This document shows, one piece after another, positions 52,775 through 62,219 of a stretch of DNA of 64,000 nt. The DNA lies in assembly GCF_010686685.1 (NCBI RefSeq), contig NZ_JAAGWD010000011.1:48832-112831 (forward strand), given 5' to 3'. Position 1 is the first letter of the stretch. Every line of letters begins with the position of its first letter. The position numbers were made by a program, and so were the translations under genes. Origin of the DNA: Pontibacter burrus (GTDB lineage: Bacteria > Bacteroidota > Bacteroidia > Cytophagales > Hymenobacteraceae). The notes under the pieces were generated by a model. The model had not been told where the DNA came from. It saw nothing but the letters and a program-made list of their open reading frames with translations, and did no database searches.

Positions 52775-54064
52775 ATGAAAACAAAACTTATAGTGAGCTT
52801 ACTTAGCCTTGTTCTGTTAGCTAAAACCACATTTGCCCAAACTATAGCTGATAGGGTTGCTTATGTTAAAACACATGCAACTATTGTAGAAAATACGGAG
52901 CCAACTAATGAGAACTATAGCGACCTGGCACAGCTCAAGTCTGTGTTAAAGGATACGGAGATTGTTGGTCTGGGAGAGCAAACGCATTACGATGGTAGTA
53001 CTTTTAAAGCTAAAACCAGGTTAGTTAAGTTTTTGCACCAGGAACTTGGGTATGAAGTCATCGCTTTTGAAAGTGGCTTTTACGATACTTATAAAGCCTG
53101 GCAAGAGATACAAAAAGGTAAGCAAACTATAGAAGCCGCAAGGAACTCTGTTTACCCGTTGTGGATTACTGCAGAAACGGAAGAACTATTTAAGTATATA
53201 GATAGCCAGAAGAATTCAGACCGGCCTTTGATTTTAGCTGGCATAGACTGCAAGTTTTCAGGGGCTTACTCCACCAACAATTTACTGAACGATTTCGAAG
53301 CCTACTTAAAGGAAATAGATTCTGAAGTTTTACAGGATACTGCTCAGTGGTCAGCTTTTGGTAAAGCTATGAGAAGAGCAATTGCTGTATCAGACTATTT
53401 TACCAAACCAGGTCCTGAAGATACAGTGGTTGTACAGCAGGTATTGCATTCTGTGCTTAGAGAGATCACAACTAATTATGATTCGCAGGACACAGACTCT
53501 CAGAAGAGTTTATTCTGGCAGCAGTTCTGCAGAAGTACCTTGGCAGAAGTGACCCGGAAGTTTTCAAAAGACCAGGTGCGCGACAAGCAGATGGGAGACA
53601 ATCTCGTGTTCCTGAAAGATAAGCTTTACAAGGACAAGAAAGTTATAGTTTGGGCTGCATCATCACATCTTACCTATAATGGGCACAACATAGACCGGGA
53701 ATTTTATCAACAAAACCTGAGGTTAGGAGATTATATAAAGCAAGCCTATGGCGATAAATACTATAATATTGGCTTCACAGGCTATAGAGGTAAAATAGGT
53801 AAGTTACTTTTCTTCCATCTGATAAAAGTAAAGAAGCATAAAGAGAATAGCATCGAGTATGTGCTGGGGCAAACGGAGCATCCTTATCTTTTTCTTGATC
53901 TGAACAGACCTGATCTTCCCACCTGGCTGCAGGAACACCTTGTTGCAAGACTGTTTGGCTATCAGGAAATACGTATGAAATTGCCACAAATAATAGATGG
54001 GCTCTTCTATACTAAAGAGATATTTCAAAGTAATCCTATAACTAGAACTTCTAATGAACTATAG
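52775..54064 (+). CDS. erythromycin-esterase-family protein, secreted
   Basis: A 429-residue protein if started at MKTKLIVSLLSLVLLAKTTF, a signal peptide; 20 further codons lie upstream in frame. The family pattern is visible: GLGEQTHYDGSTFKAKTRLV and IAFESGFYDTYKAW, then VIVWAASSHLTYNG. Characterised members hydrolyse macrolide lactones; chromosomal secreted homologues in Bacteroidota are not proven to confer resistance. An outlier in its position among core genes, but base use is not unusual. Confidence 0.88.
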   Translation: MKTKLIVSLLSLVLLAKTTFAQTIADRVAYVKTHATIVENTEPTNENYSDLAQLKSVLKDTEIVGLGEQTHYDGSTFKAKTRLVKFLHQELGYEVIAFESGFYDTYKAWQEIQKGKQTIEAARNSVYPLWITAETEELFKYIDSQKNSDRPLILAGIDCKFSGAYSTNNLLNDFEAYLKEIDSEVLQDTAQWSAFGKAMRRAIAVSDYFTKPGPEDTVVVQQVLHSVLREITTNYDSQDTDSQKSLFWQQFCRSTLAEVTRKFSKDQVRDKQMGDNLVFLKDKLYKDKKVIVWAASSHLTYNGHNIDREFYQQNLRLGDYIKQAYGDKYYNIGFTGYRGKIGKLLFFHLIKVKKHKENSIEYVLGQTEHPYLFLDLNRPDLPTWLQEHLVARLFGYQEIRMKLPQIIDGLFYTKEIFQSNPITRTSNEL

Positions 54065-54154
54065 GATTACTCTCAGCGAATAAGTTTTACCCCAGCTATA
54101 AACACTTTCCGGTATTGTTTTTAACCTTCGTCACAGTTCCCGTATCTTAGCAAC

Positions 54155-55489
54155 ATGAAAAGCATCCTGATAAAGAACGCCCAACTCGTAAACGAAGGAA
54201 CTATAACCACTGCCGATGTGCTGGTGAAAGACGGTCGCATTGTACAGATAGGTCAAACTATAGCTGCCGAAGCTGATGAAACGATAGACGCGACTGGCCT
54301 GCATTTGCTGCCCGGCGTAATAGATGACCAGGTACATTTCCGGGAGCCAGGCCTGACGCACAAAGCAACTATAGGCACCGAAGCAAGAGCGGCTGTAGCA
54401 GGCGGTACCACTTCTTTTATGGAGATGCCGAATACGGTGCCGAATGCCACAACCCAGGAACTGCTGGAAGACAAGTATAAAATTGCAGCCGAGACATCGT
54501 TGGCGAACTACTCTTTTTACATGGGGGCCACCAACGATAACCTGGCCGAAGTGCTGCTGACCAACCCGAATACAGTTTGCGGTATCAAGATATTTATGGG
54601 TTCTTCCACGGGGAACATGCTCGTGGATAATGCCGAAACACTGGAGCAGATCTTCTCGAAAGCCAAGTTGCCAATTGCCGTGCACTGCGAAGATGAGCAA
54701 ACTATCCGCGATAACATGGCCATTTACCAGGAGAAGTACGGCGATGATATTCCGGTAAAATGCCACCCCGAGATCCGTAACGAAGCAGCCTGTTTTAAAT
54801 CGTCTTATCTGGCGGTTAAGCTGGCCGAAAAACATAACACGCGCCTGCACATCCTGCACATCTCTACTGAAGAAGAACTGAAACTTTTCCGAAATGATAT
54901 TCCGCTGGAGCAGAAGCGCATTACCGCTGAAGTGTGCGTACACCACCTGTGGTTCGATAAGGAAGATTACGATAAGTACGGTTCGCAGATAAAATGTAAC
55001 CCGGCTGTAAAAGAGCATCGCCACAAAGAAGGGTTGCTGCAAGGCCTGCTGGAAGATAAACTGGATGTAATTGCCACCGACCACGCGCCGCACCTGTGGG
55101 AAGAAAAGCAAGGCAAATACAAACAAGCCCCCTCTGGTGTTCCGCTGGTGCAGCACTCGCTGCAGATGATGCTGGAGTTTGTGAAACAAGGCAAGCTTAC
55201 ACTGGAGAAGGTGGTTGAGAAAATGGCGCACGCGCCGGCTATCCTTTTTAACGTGCGCGAGCGCGGCTACATCAGAGAAGGTTACTGGGCCGACCTGGTG
55301 CTGGTAGACCTGAACAAACCTTACACCGTTACCAAAGACAACACCTACTATAAATGCGGCTGGTCTCCTTTCGAAGGGCACACCTTCAGCTCAACTATAG
55401 CCCATACTATAGTTTCAGGGCACCTGGCCTTTAGCAACGGCGCGTTTGATGAGAGCAAGAAAGGGGAGAGGCTGCTGTTTGACCGCTAA
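54155..55489 (+). CDS. dihydroorotase-family amidohydrolase
   Basis: A 444-residue enzyme for the third step of pyrimidine synthesis. Visible family blocks: LLPGVIDDQVHFREPGLTHK (metal-binding region; the usual HxH is QxH here), GGTTSFMEMPNTVPNA, CGIKIFMGSSTGNM (Lys that is carboxylated in relatives), LHILHIST and the late ATDHAPH. The Gln in place of the first His is also remembered from other Bacteroidota dihydroorotases, so it is likely a lineage trait, not damage. No other pyr gene is adjacent. Confidence 0.9.
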   Translation: MKSILIKNAQLVNEGTITTADVLVKDGRIVQIGQTIAAEADETIDATGLHLLPGVIDDQVHFREPGLTHKATIGTEARAAVAGGTTSFMEMPNTVPNATTQELLEDKYKIAAETSLANYSFYMGATNDNLAEVLLTNPNTVCGIKIFMGSSTGNMLVDNAETLEQIFSKAKLPIAVHCEDEQTIRDNMAIYQEKYGDDIPVKCHPEIRNEAACFKSSYLAVKLAEKHNTRLHILHISTEEELKLFRNDIPLEQKRITAEVCVHHLWFDKEDYDKYGSQIKCNPAVKEHRHKEGLLQGLLEDKLDVIATDHAPHLWEEKQGKYKQAPSGVPLVQHSLQMMLEFVKQGKLTLEKVVEKMAHAPAILFNVRERGYIREGYWADLVLVDLNKPYTVTKDNTYYKCGWSPFEGHTFSSTIAHTIVSGHLAFSNGAFDESKKGERLLFDR

Positions 55490-55504
55490 TAACTATAGTT
55501 TGTT

Positions 55505-55873
55505 ATGGAGTTAGAGAAGTTCAAGGAGCTACACTATAAGTTCTTCGGGAAGGAGCTGCCGCAGGAAGTGCTGGAATCGGAAGAGTATGAAGCATACGAA
55601 GAAGCCATACACGAAGACGAAGCCTGCTACAGTTGGGCCACTGCTGAAAAGCTGAAGTCAAAGGGCTTTGATTACGAAAACTACTGCTGCATGATGATGG
55701 CAGATAAAGTTTTCGAAAGCCTGGATGAAGACGGCGAGATAAAGTACGACGACCCGGAAGTGATCATAAACAAGTGGGATGAAGGCTTATATGGCATACC
55801 GGTACATAACGGTGGCGCTACGATGGTAGTGATCAACTACTGCCCGTGGTGCGGCACAAAGCTGAGCAAGTAA
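55505..55873 (+). CDS. hypothetical protein with C-terminal zinc-ribbon-like CPWCG
   Basis: A 122-residue acidic, soluble protein. The C-terminus reads INYCPWCGTKLSK, a Cys-x2-Cys pair, and a second Cys pair (CC at residues 61-62) lies upstream, together a possible metal site. No signal peptide. It follows the dihydroorotase by 15 bases and may be cotranscribed. I do not recognise the family with confidence. Confidence 0.65.
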   Translation: MELEKFKELHYKFFGKELPQEVLESEEYEAYEEAIHEDEACYSWATAEKLKSKGFDYENYCCMMMADKVFESLDEDGEIKYDDPEVIINKWDEGLYGIPVHNGGATMVVINYCPWCGTKLSK

Positions 55874-55924
55874 TTGCCTGATACGAACAGATCAGCTATA
55901 TTTAATAAACAAACTATAGTTGCT

Positions 55925-56152
55925 ATGGAAAACAAACCAAGCTTTTGGGAAATCTATAAGAAAGATGCTTTCAGCAATAGGAGGGCAATGCCGTTATTAC
56001 TTCTTGTTGGGTTCTGGCTGGTGCTGGTATTTACACTATCAGAATTTGATATCATGCAGATGCCCAAATGGTTAATTGGTTCTGTGCCTTTGTTGCTGGC
56101 TGAGCTGGCCTACATCTATAGTTGCTTCCGAAAGTATAAAGCTGCGGTTTAA
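55925..56152 (+). CDS. small membrane protein, hypothetical
   Basis: A 75-residue protein if started at MENKPSFWEIYKKDA. Two hydrophobic segments (about residues 22-40 and 48-66) form a hairpin in the membrane. The upstream extension in frame is poor. Family unknown. Confidence 0.6.
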   Translation: MENKPSFWEIYKKDAFSNRRAMPLLLLVGFWLVLVFTLSEFDIMQMPKWLIGSVPLLLAELAYIYSCFRKYKAAV

Positions 56153-56185
56153 TAAAAAAAAATAACCAAAATCGCGCTCAGCCTA

Positions 56186-56215
56186 TTGCATTGTGTGATT
56201 TCGTCCGTATATTTG
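56186..56215 (+). promoter_or_regulatory. tRNA-His promoter
   Basis: TTG at 56186-56188 and TATATTTG at 56208-56215 are separated by 19 bases, an exact fit to the Bacteroidota consensus. The tRNA starts about 20 bases downstream. Confidence 0.8.
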
Positions 56216-56233
56216 CACTCTCAAACGAGACAC

Positions 56234-56308
56234 GGTGATCGTAGTTCAGCTGGTTAGAGCACCAGATTGTGATTCTGGAAGTCGTGGGTTCGAATCCCAT
56301 CGGTCACC
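56234..56308 (+). tRNA. tRNA-His (GTG)
   Basis: The acceptor stem pairs GTGATCG with CGGTCAC, with an extra G at -1 opposite C73 as expected for tRNA-His. The D arm contains TAGTTCAGCTGG, the anticodon arm CCAGATTGTGATTCTGG with anticodon GTG, and the T arm GTGGGTTCGAATCCCAT. The CCA end is not encoded in full. Promoter and terminator flank it closely, so it is transcribed alone. Confidence 0.96.
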
Positions 56309-56309
56309 C

Positions 56310-56344
56310 AAAGCCCTTGAAGCTAACCTTCAGGGGCTTTTTTG
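56310..56344 (+). terminator. tRNA-His terminator
   Basis: AAAGCCCTTGAAG pairs with CTTCAGGGGCTTT around a short loop and is followed by T residues. Confidence 0.85.
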
Positions 56345-56442
56345 TTTAGGTTAATTGCTAACTTGCCGAATGAGTAAACCACTGATTTAAAGTAGAAACC
56401 CATTCGTAATTTATAATTCGTAATTCATAATTAGCAAAAGAT

Positions 56443-57366
56443 ATGAGCTTAGTAGTAGTAGGTTCGATGGCGTTTGATGCGCTGGAAACTCCCTTCGGGA
56501 AAACAGACAAGATTGTAGGTGGCGCAGCTACTTATATTTCTTTGTCATCTTCATACTTCGTGAAGCCGGTAAACGTGGTATCAGTTGTGGGTGGCGATTT
56601 TGACCAGGACCACATTAAACTGATGCACGAGCGCAACATCAGCACCGAAGGTGTGCAGGTAAAAGAAAATGAGAAATCGTTCTTCTGGTCGGGCCGCTAC
56701 TTCAACGACATGAACAGCCGCGAAACGCTGGTTACAGAGCTGAACGTACTGGGAGATTTCGACCCGATTATTCCGGACAGCTACCAGGGTTGCGAATACC
56801 TGATGCTGGGTAACCTGGCACCGCAAGTTCAGAAAACCGTGATCGAGCGCCTTACCAGCAAGCCAAAGCTGATCGTGATGGATACCATGAATTTCTGGAT
56901 GGACATTGCTTTACCAGAGCTGATGGAAACCCTGAAACTGGTAGATGTACTTTCGATCAACGACGAAGAAGCGCGTCAGCTGAGCGGTGAATACTCATTG
57001 GTTAAAGCTGCTAAAAAGATCATGGCGATGGGGCCTAAGTTTCTGATAATCAAGAAAGGCGAGCACGGAGCACTGTTGTTTAACGAAGACAAAGTATTCT
57101 TCGCGCCAGCCTTGCCATTGGAGGAAGTGTTTGACCCAACCGGAGCCGGTGATACCTTTGCAGGTGGCTTTATTGGCTACATTGCCAGCACCAACGATAT
57201 CAGCTTCGAGAACATGAAGCGCGCTATAATTTATGGCTCGGCCATGGCGTCGTTCTGCGTAGAGAAATTTGGTACCGAGCGCCTGAAAAACCTGACACAG
57301 GAAGAGATTGAAAACCGCGTACAGAAGTTCGTGAACCTGGTTGCTTTTGATACCGTGCTACAGTAA
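56443..57366 (+). CDS. PfkB-family sugar kinase
   Basis: A 307-residue carbohydrate kinase of the ribokinase fold. The C-terminal signature FDPTGAGDTFAGGFIGY contains the catalytic Asp, and VGGAATYISLSSSYF near residue 25 forms the substrate side. Sugar specificity is unclear; it is not adjacent to a sugar transporter. A hairpin follows. Confidence 0.92.
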   Translation: MSLVVVGSMAFDALETPFGKTDKIVGGAATYISLSSSYFVKPVNVVSVVGGDFDQDHIKLMHERNISTEGVQVKENEKSFFWSGRYFNDMNSRETLVTELNVLGDFDPIIPDSYQGCEYLMLGNLAPQVQKTVIERLTSKPKLIVMDTMNFWMDIALPELMETLKLVDVLSINDEEARQLSGEYSLVKAAKKIMAMGPKFLIIKKGEHGALLFNEDKVFFAPALPLEEVFDPTGAGDTFAGGFIGYIASTNDISFENMKRAIIYGSAMASFCVEKFGTERLKNLTQEEIENRVQKFVNLVAFDTVLQ

Positions 57367-57387
57367 AACAGCACCTATAAACTATAG

Positions 57388-57416
57388 AAAAAGGGAGGCG
57401 AAAGTCTCCCTTTTTT
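57388..57416 (+). terminator. PfkB-kinase terminator
   Basis: AAAAGGGAG pairs with CTCCCTTTT around GCGAAAGT, with a T tail. ACTATAG sits directly upstream. Confidence 0.85.
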
Positions 57417-57521
57417 GTTGGCCGATACCTTGCCGGTAGCAGTACTTCAAACTATAGTTTTGTAACTAATCGGGGCAAACAGCTGTAAAACTATAGTACA
57501 AACTACTTAAGAATCCAGGCT

Positions 57522-57722
57522 ATGAGCTTACAAAATAAGAACAAGAAAACACTCGACGAGTTGAAGAAGAATAATCCGAACCAGGAGGATTCGAAGAAGC
57601 TGATGGGAAATGTGGACGACAACCCACCACGCAATGCGCTTAATAAATCTGACACCAAAGTCCAGAATCCGAACAGGAACCTGGCGAAAGGTGGCAACAA
57701 CACGCCTTACGATAAAAAGTAA
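57522..57722 (+). CDS. small hydrophilic Asn/Lys-rich protein
   Basis: A 66-residue protein very rich in Asn, Lys and Asp (LDELKKNNPNQEDSKKLMG), without hydrophobic segment. Probably disordered. Composition is unlike a random frame here, and three CTATAG words lie just upstream. Function unknown. Confidence 0.55.
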   Translation: MSLQNKNKKTLDELKKNNPNQEDSKKLMGNVDDNPPRNALNKSDTKVQNPNRNLAKGGNNTPYDKK

Positions 57723-57756
57723 GGTACACGAAACAGAATAAGACTATGATTAATAG

Positions 57757-57797
57757 GCGCGGGCAGAAAGTTTAAAGCTTTTTGTCCGCGTTTTTTT
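57757..57797. terminator. hairpin between the small gene and the M61 peptidase gene
   Basis: CGCGGGCAGAAAG and the complementary CTTTTTGTCCGCG form an imperfect stem; T residues follow on the plus strand. Confidence 0.65.
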
Positions 57798-59523
57798 ATG
57801 CCTCAAAATTTTGGTTCAGCCATAGTTTAAAATTCTCTTTTGCCGCTGCTGTTGCGTCTGGCAGTTTTTCTATAGTATACTTCGGGTAAAATGTTTTAGC
57901 AGTAGGTGTTAACATAACCTGTCGCAGCTGCTTCTCCCTGAAAAGGGTAAGTGTTATCGTTTCGGTAGGAGAGAGCTGTTGCAACAAATGCTGTAGGTTC
58001 TGCTCCAGTTTCCGGCCATTCAAGGCAACCAGTTCATCATCAATGCTTAAAGCATCATAGGCAGGAGAGCCAGGTGCTATAGAAGTGATTTTTATAGTTT
58101 GCTCCTGCGATACTTTAAACCCAAACCGGCTCTCGTAAAGTAACGTGTTTTCGTGTTGCTTCAGGGTACAGCCCACATAATGCAGCGCTTCGTCTAAAGC
58201 AGAATCTATAGTTGTGGTGCCGTTTATATAGTTTTCGAAATATGGTTTAAAAGACTGGGCCGCAACTTCGTCTACCAGATCGGCATAGTTCTGTTCAGTA
58301 TAACCTATAGTTTGCCTCCCGAAACGTTCCCATAGTTCGCGCATTACATTATTCAGGCTTGCCCGGTTGTCGGTGGCTTTCCGTAGCTCCAGGTCGAGCA
58401 ACATAGCCGTTAAAGCGCCTTTTACATAAATAGACACTTTACGATCCGGGATGCCGGGTTTATAGCCATCCAGCCAAAGGTCAAACGACGAATCAGCAAC
58501 CGACATCTGATAGCGGCTATAGTCTGTAAAGTAGCGTTGCAGGGTGGTGTTCAGTTCATCAAAATACTGTTGTGCAGTAAAAACGCCTGCCCGGGCCAGC
58601 ATATAATCGCCATAGTAGGTAGTAACTCCTTCTGCCACATAGCCGGTTCTGAAATAGTTCTCCTGCGCAAGGTTGTAAGGCAGCATTTCTTTCGGCCGGA
58701 TCTTTTTGATGTTCCAGGTATGGAAAAGCTCATGCGAACTCACGCCCAGAAACTCCTTATAAAGCGCCGGTGACATCAGTAGTTCTCCGGGGCCCAGTGT
58801 AATAACTGTGGAGTGGCTGTGCTCCACGCCGTGGTAAGTGCGGTATGGCAATATAAGGTTCAGGTAATGATACTCAGGCACCGGGAAATCGCCAAACACG
58901 TCAAGCTGTGTTTTGGTAAAGGCTTCAAAGTCGTGGATAATTTTTGGCCAGTCGGGTTTGCAGTCGCCCTGTATCCAGATATGGAAAGTGGTGCCGGCTA
59001 AACTATAGCTCGCGTGCTGCAGGGAGTTGCTGGCTATAAACGGGCTGTCCACCAGTTCATCATAGTTTTCAGCTCTCAGAATATGCTTCCTGATTTCAGG
59101 TAAGGCGCAGGCAATCTGCCATTTTTCGGGTAAGGCTATAGTTACTTCGCAAGATTCGTGCCCGCGCCCTTCCACGGCCATCAGGCAGTTTATCGGGTTT
59201 ACGTAAAGCATTTGCTCATCCAGCCACGAGCCACCGGCATCCATTTGGCGGGCATAAAAACTATAGTTTATAGTTACCGCTTCAGCGTCATTGGCCTCTA
59301 CTACCCACCTGTCTTTTGTTGTTTTCCGGATGGCTATAGCTGCGCCATGTGCAGTAGCGGTTACTTTGTAAAGTTTCTGGGCAAAATGCTGCAATTCGTA
59401 ACGCCCCGGGCGCCAGGCAGGTAGCTGCAGGTATAGTTCCTGCTGCTTGTTGCCGGTTATAGTTATGCTGATGTGCAGGATATGCGACAGTGCCGAAGTA
59501 TAGCTCAGGTGGTACGCGATCAT
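57796..59523 (-). CDS. M61 family glycyl aminopeptidase
   Basis: A 575-residue metallopeptidase. The zinc motif HELFHTWNIKKIRP lies near residue 245 (HExxH), with the downstream Glu in RTGYVAEGVTTYYGDYM. A PDZ domain near residues 465-540 (KITSIAPGSPAYDALSID) follows. No signal peptide is seen. The family cleaves N-terminal Gly/Ala residues. Confidence 0.92.
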   Translation of the reverse strand: MIAYHLSYTSALSHILHISITITGNKQQELYLQLPAWRPGRYELQHFAQKLYKVTATAHGAAIAIRKTTKDRWVVEANDAEAVTINYSFYARQMDAGGSWLDEQMLYVNPINCLMAVEGRGHESCEVTIALPEKWQIACALPEIRKHILRAENYDELVDSPFIASNSLQHASYSLAGTTFHIWIQGDCKPDWPKIIHDFEAFTKTQLDVFGDFPVPEYHYLNLILPYRTYHGVEHSHSTVITLGPGELLMSPALYKEFLGVSSHELFHTWNIKKIRPKEMLPYNLAQENYFRTGYVAEGVTTYYGDYMLARAGVFTAQQYFDELNTTLQRYFTDYSRYQMSVADSSFDLWLDGYKPGIPDRKVSIYVKGALTAMLLDLELRKATDNRASLNNVMRELWERFGRQTIGYTEQNYADLVDEVAAQSFKPYFENYINGTTTIDSALDEALHYVGCTLKQHENTLLYESRFGFKVSQEQTIKITSIAPGSPAYDALSIDDELVALNGRKLEQNLQHLLQQLSPTETITLTLFREKQLRQVMLTPTAKTFYPKYTIEKLPDATAAAKENFKLWLNQNFEA

Positions 59524-59738
59524 AGTTTTAGTTGCTGGTTGTTGGTTATTAGTTGTTAGATGATAGTTAAATTACTGAATGATTAAATTGCTAAATTGTT
59601 AAATGGTTGTACCAGCTTATAACACATTCCGTTTAAAGAATCCGTTAATAAAGTAAAGGCTATAAGTTATAGTTCTGGAAAATAAATTTTAAAACAATCA
59701 ACAATCAACAAGTATTTGGTAAAAAAGTAGGCACTTGG

Positions 59739-59769
59739 TTTGATAATTAAAAAAGGTTCTCTAATTTTG
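59739..59769 (+). promoter_or_regulatory. rpmH promoter
   Basis: TTTG (59739-59742) and TAATTTTG (59762-59769) are 19 bases apart, the best consensus promoter in the window. Confidence 0.82.
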
Positions 59770-59797
59770 CAGGCCATAATAAAACCATTGGCATACG

Positions 59798-59959
59798 ATG
59801 AAAAGAACATTCCAGCCTTCTCAGAGAAAAAGAAGAAATAAGCACGGCTTCAGATCTAGAATGGAGACCGCTAACGGTAGAAGAGTATTGGCTAGCAGAA
59901 GAGCCAAAGGCAGAAAGAGACTAACTGTTTCTGACGAGAAAAGACACAAGGCAGCTTAA
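59798..59959 (+). CDS. rpmH: 50S ribosomal protein L34
   Basis: A 53-residue basic protein ([20 protein letters not shown] then [20 protein letters not shown]), the near-universal L34 pattern. It is the first gene of the rpmH-rnpA pair, as in most bacteria. Length is a little above the usual 44-48 residues through a charged C-terminal tail ([11 protein letters not shown]). Confidence 0.97.
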   Translation: MKRTFQPSQRKRRNKHGFRSRMETANGRRVLASRRAKGRKRLTVSDEKRHKAA

Positions 59960-59999
59960 TTCCTGAAAAGGAATCAGCTTTGCTATAGTATAGCCGCTA

Positions 60000-60410
60000 A
60001 TGACGACAGAAGCAGCTAGCGAAAAGCAAGCCGGGCAGCCCACAAAACATACATTTTCGAAAGAAGAACGCTTGTGCAGTAAGCGACTAATCTCGCTGCT
60101 GTTTTCCAAGGGTTCTTCTTTTAATTTGTATCCGCTTCGCTTTGTTTACTATACTGAGCCTGGCGCTACACCTGTACCCACGCAGGTCGTAATCTCTGTC
60201 TCTAAGCGCCACTTTAAACGCGCCGTAGACCGCAACCGCCTTAAGCGGCAAATCCGCGAGGCCTATCGTCTTAACAAACACTTCCTGCTCGCCAATCCGG
60301 CCAAAGCTCCTGCTTTATTGGGTATCCTGTATATCGGTAAAGAAAAAAAATCCTTTCAGTCTATCCAGAAAAAACTAAATTCAGGTTTGGAACGTTGTTT
60401 GAATACGTAG
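60000..60410 (+). CDS. rnpA: ribonuclease P protein component
   Basis: A 136-residue RNA-binding protein that helps RNase P mature tRNA 5' ends. The signature RAVDRNRLKRQIREAYR is intact, with KSFQSIQKKLNSGLERC at the end. It starts 40 bases after rpmH, the standard arrangement. The S41 protease gene starts 28 bases later. Confidence 0.95.
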   Translation: MTTEAASEKQAGQPTKHTFSKEERLCSKRLISLLFSKGSSFNLYPLRFVYYTEPGATPVPTQVVISVSKRHFKRAVDRNRLKRQIREAYRLNKHFLLANPAKAPALLGILYIGKEKKSFQSIQKKLNSGLERCLNT

Positions 60411-60438
60411 GCTAATCTCGTTCCCTAACCCGAATATT

Positions 60439-62094
60439 ATGTATAAAAAATATCTTGCCGGCATAGTTGTGGCTGGTTTAGGCTTAGGTTTGGTGTCTTT
60501 CAAATCTGATTCTGACCGTTACTTCGAGATTGCCAAAAACCTCGATGTATTTGCCACTCTCTTTAAAGAAGTAAACACTTATTACGTGGACGATGTACCG
60601 CCTGCACAAATGATGCGCACCGGTATTGATGCCATGCTTAAGTCGCTGGACCCTTATACCAACTACATCCCGGAAGATGATATCGAAGATTTTCGTACCA
60701 TGACCACCGGTCAGTATGGCGGAATCGGGGCGGGAATAGGCAGCCATAACGGTAAGGTGGTTATTCAGATGCCTTACGAAGGTTCACCAGCTCAAAAGGC
60801 CGGCCTTGTTATTGGCGACGAGATACTGAAAATTGATGGTGTAAGTGTTGCCGGTAAATCGTCTTCAGAGGTAAGCCGTCTGCTGAAGGGACAGGCAAAC
60901 ACACCTATTAAACTCGAGATTAAGAGCTACGGACAAAATAAATCCCGCACTGTAGAACTGACCCGCGCTAATATTACCGTTGAAAACGTGCCTTACATTG
61001 GTATGCTCGATAATGAGATTGGCTACTTTCAACTATCAGGCTTTACTATGGATGCTTCCCGCGAAGTGAAACAGGCTGTACAGAAGCTAAAAGAAATGGG
61101 GGCCAAGAAGATTATTTTTGACCTGCGCGATAACCCGGGTGGCCTGCTACACGAAGCAGTAAACATTTCGAACGTGTTTGTGGACAAAGGCAAAGATATA
61201 GTTAGCACAAAGGGTAAAGTAAAAGAGTGGAACAAGACCTACAAAGCCTTAGACGAGCCGCTCGATAAAGAGGTGCCGCTTGTGGTGTTAACTAGTTCGC
61301 GTAGTGCATCGGCTGCCGAAATTGTAGCCGGCGTAATGCAGGACTACGACCGTGCGGTGCTTGTTGGCGAGCGTACTTTCGGTAAAGGGCTAGTGCAGGC
61401 AACGCGTCCATTGTCTTACAACTCACAGTTAAAAGTAACTACTGCTAAATATTATACACCAAGTGGTCGCTGCATTCAGGCCATCGACTATTCGCACCGC
61501 AACGAGGACGGTAGTGTAGGCACTATTCCGGATTCGTTGAGAGTAGCTTTTAAAACTGCTGGCGGCCGCACCGTGTACGATGGTGGTGGCATTAGCCCGG
61601 ATGTAGAAGTGAAGCAGCCTGAATATTCTGAGATCACCAGAACTATAGTGACCAAAGGGTACATGTTTGAGTTTGCTAACAAGTACAGAGCTGATCATCC
61701 AACTATAGCAGCAGCCAAAGAATTCCAGCTTTCAGATAAGGATTACCAGAAGTTCGTCGATTTCTTGGCTGATAAGGACTTGTCTTACACTACTAATGTA
61801 GAAAAAGAACTCGATGAATTGACCGGCACATCAAAAGAAGGAAAGCACTACGACGATATTAAAGCAGAGCTGGAAGTGATCCGTAAAAAGGTATCGCACA
61901 ACAAAGCTAACGACCTGCAGCGCTTCCGTACCGAGTTACAGGAAATGCTGGAAGCCGAAATTGCTTCTCGTTACTACCTGCAGAAAGGCTACATCGAAGC
62001 TAGCTTCGACGATGACCCGGATATACTGATGGCGAAAAGCGTTTTAAATGATCCACAAAAATATGCTTCTTACTTAAAAGTAAATTCAAAGTAA
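60439..62094 (+). CDS. S41 family C-terminal processing peptidase
   Basis: A 551-residue periplasmic protease with an N-terminal signal anchor (IVVAGLGLGLVSF). A PDZ domain (about residues 100-180; QMPYEGSPAQKAGLVIGDEI) precedes the catalytic domain: Ser in TSSRSASAAEIVAG and Lys in GERTFGKGLVQA. The C-terminal helical extension is long. It probably trims periplasmic or outer-membrane proteins, like CtpA. It follows rnpA closely and may share its promoter. Confidence 0.94.
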   Translation: MYKKYLAGIVVAGLGLGLVSFKSDSDRYFEIAKNLDVFATLFKEVNTYYVDDVPPAQMMRTGIDAMLKSLDPYTNYIPEDDIEDFRTMTTGQYGGIGAGIGSHNGKVVIQMPYEGSPAQKAGLVIGDEILKIDGVSVAGKSSSEVSRLLKGQANTPIKLEIKSYGQNKSRTVELTRANITVENVPYIGMLDNEIGYFQLSGFTMDASREVKQAVQKLKEMGAKKIIFDLRDNPGGLLHEAVNISNVFVDKGKDIVSTKGKVKEWNKTYKALDEPLDKEVPLVVLTSSRSASAAEIVAGVMQDYDRAVLVGERTFGKGLVQATRPLSYNSQLKVTTAKYYTPSGRCIQAIDYSHRNEDGSVGTIPDSLRVAFKTAGGRTVYDGGGISPDVEVKQPEYSEITRTIVTKGYMFEFANKYRADHPTIAAAKEFQLSDKDYQKFVDFLADKDLSYTTNVEKELDELTGTSKEGKHYDDIKAELEVIRKKVSHNKANDLQRFRTELQEMLEAEIASRYYLQKGYIEASFDDDPDILMAKSVLNDPQKYASYLKVNSK

Positions 62095-62117
62095 GAATAC
62101 ATAGTAAAGTATATAGT

Positions 62118-62153
62118 TAAGGGAGATGCTGCAAAGTGTCTCCCTTATGCTTT
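62118..62153 (+). terminator. terminator after the S41 protease
   Basis: TAAGGGAGA pairs with TCTCCCTTA around a 12-base loop; the T tail is modest. Confidence 0.7.
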
Positions 62154-62219
62154 TATAAACTATAGCTTTATAGTGTAAGCAGGAAGCAGTACTTTTGCAT
62201 TACACAAGTATATAATAGT

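Noticed and set aside
52775..54064. Acquired macrolide-resistance gene
   Set aside because: Only the broad esterase superfamily pattern is visible; it has a signal peptide, sits among core genes and shows no mobile element nearby.
54131..55381. 416-codon open frame antisense to the dihydroorotase gene
   Set aside because: Lies wholly opposite a conserved gene, with composition (Phe/Val/His-rich) that mirrors its codons; a shadow frame.
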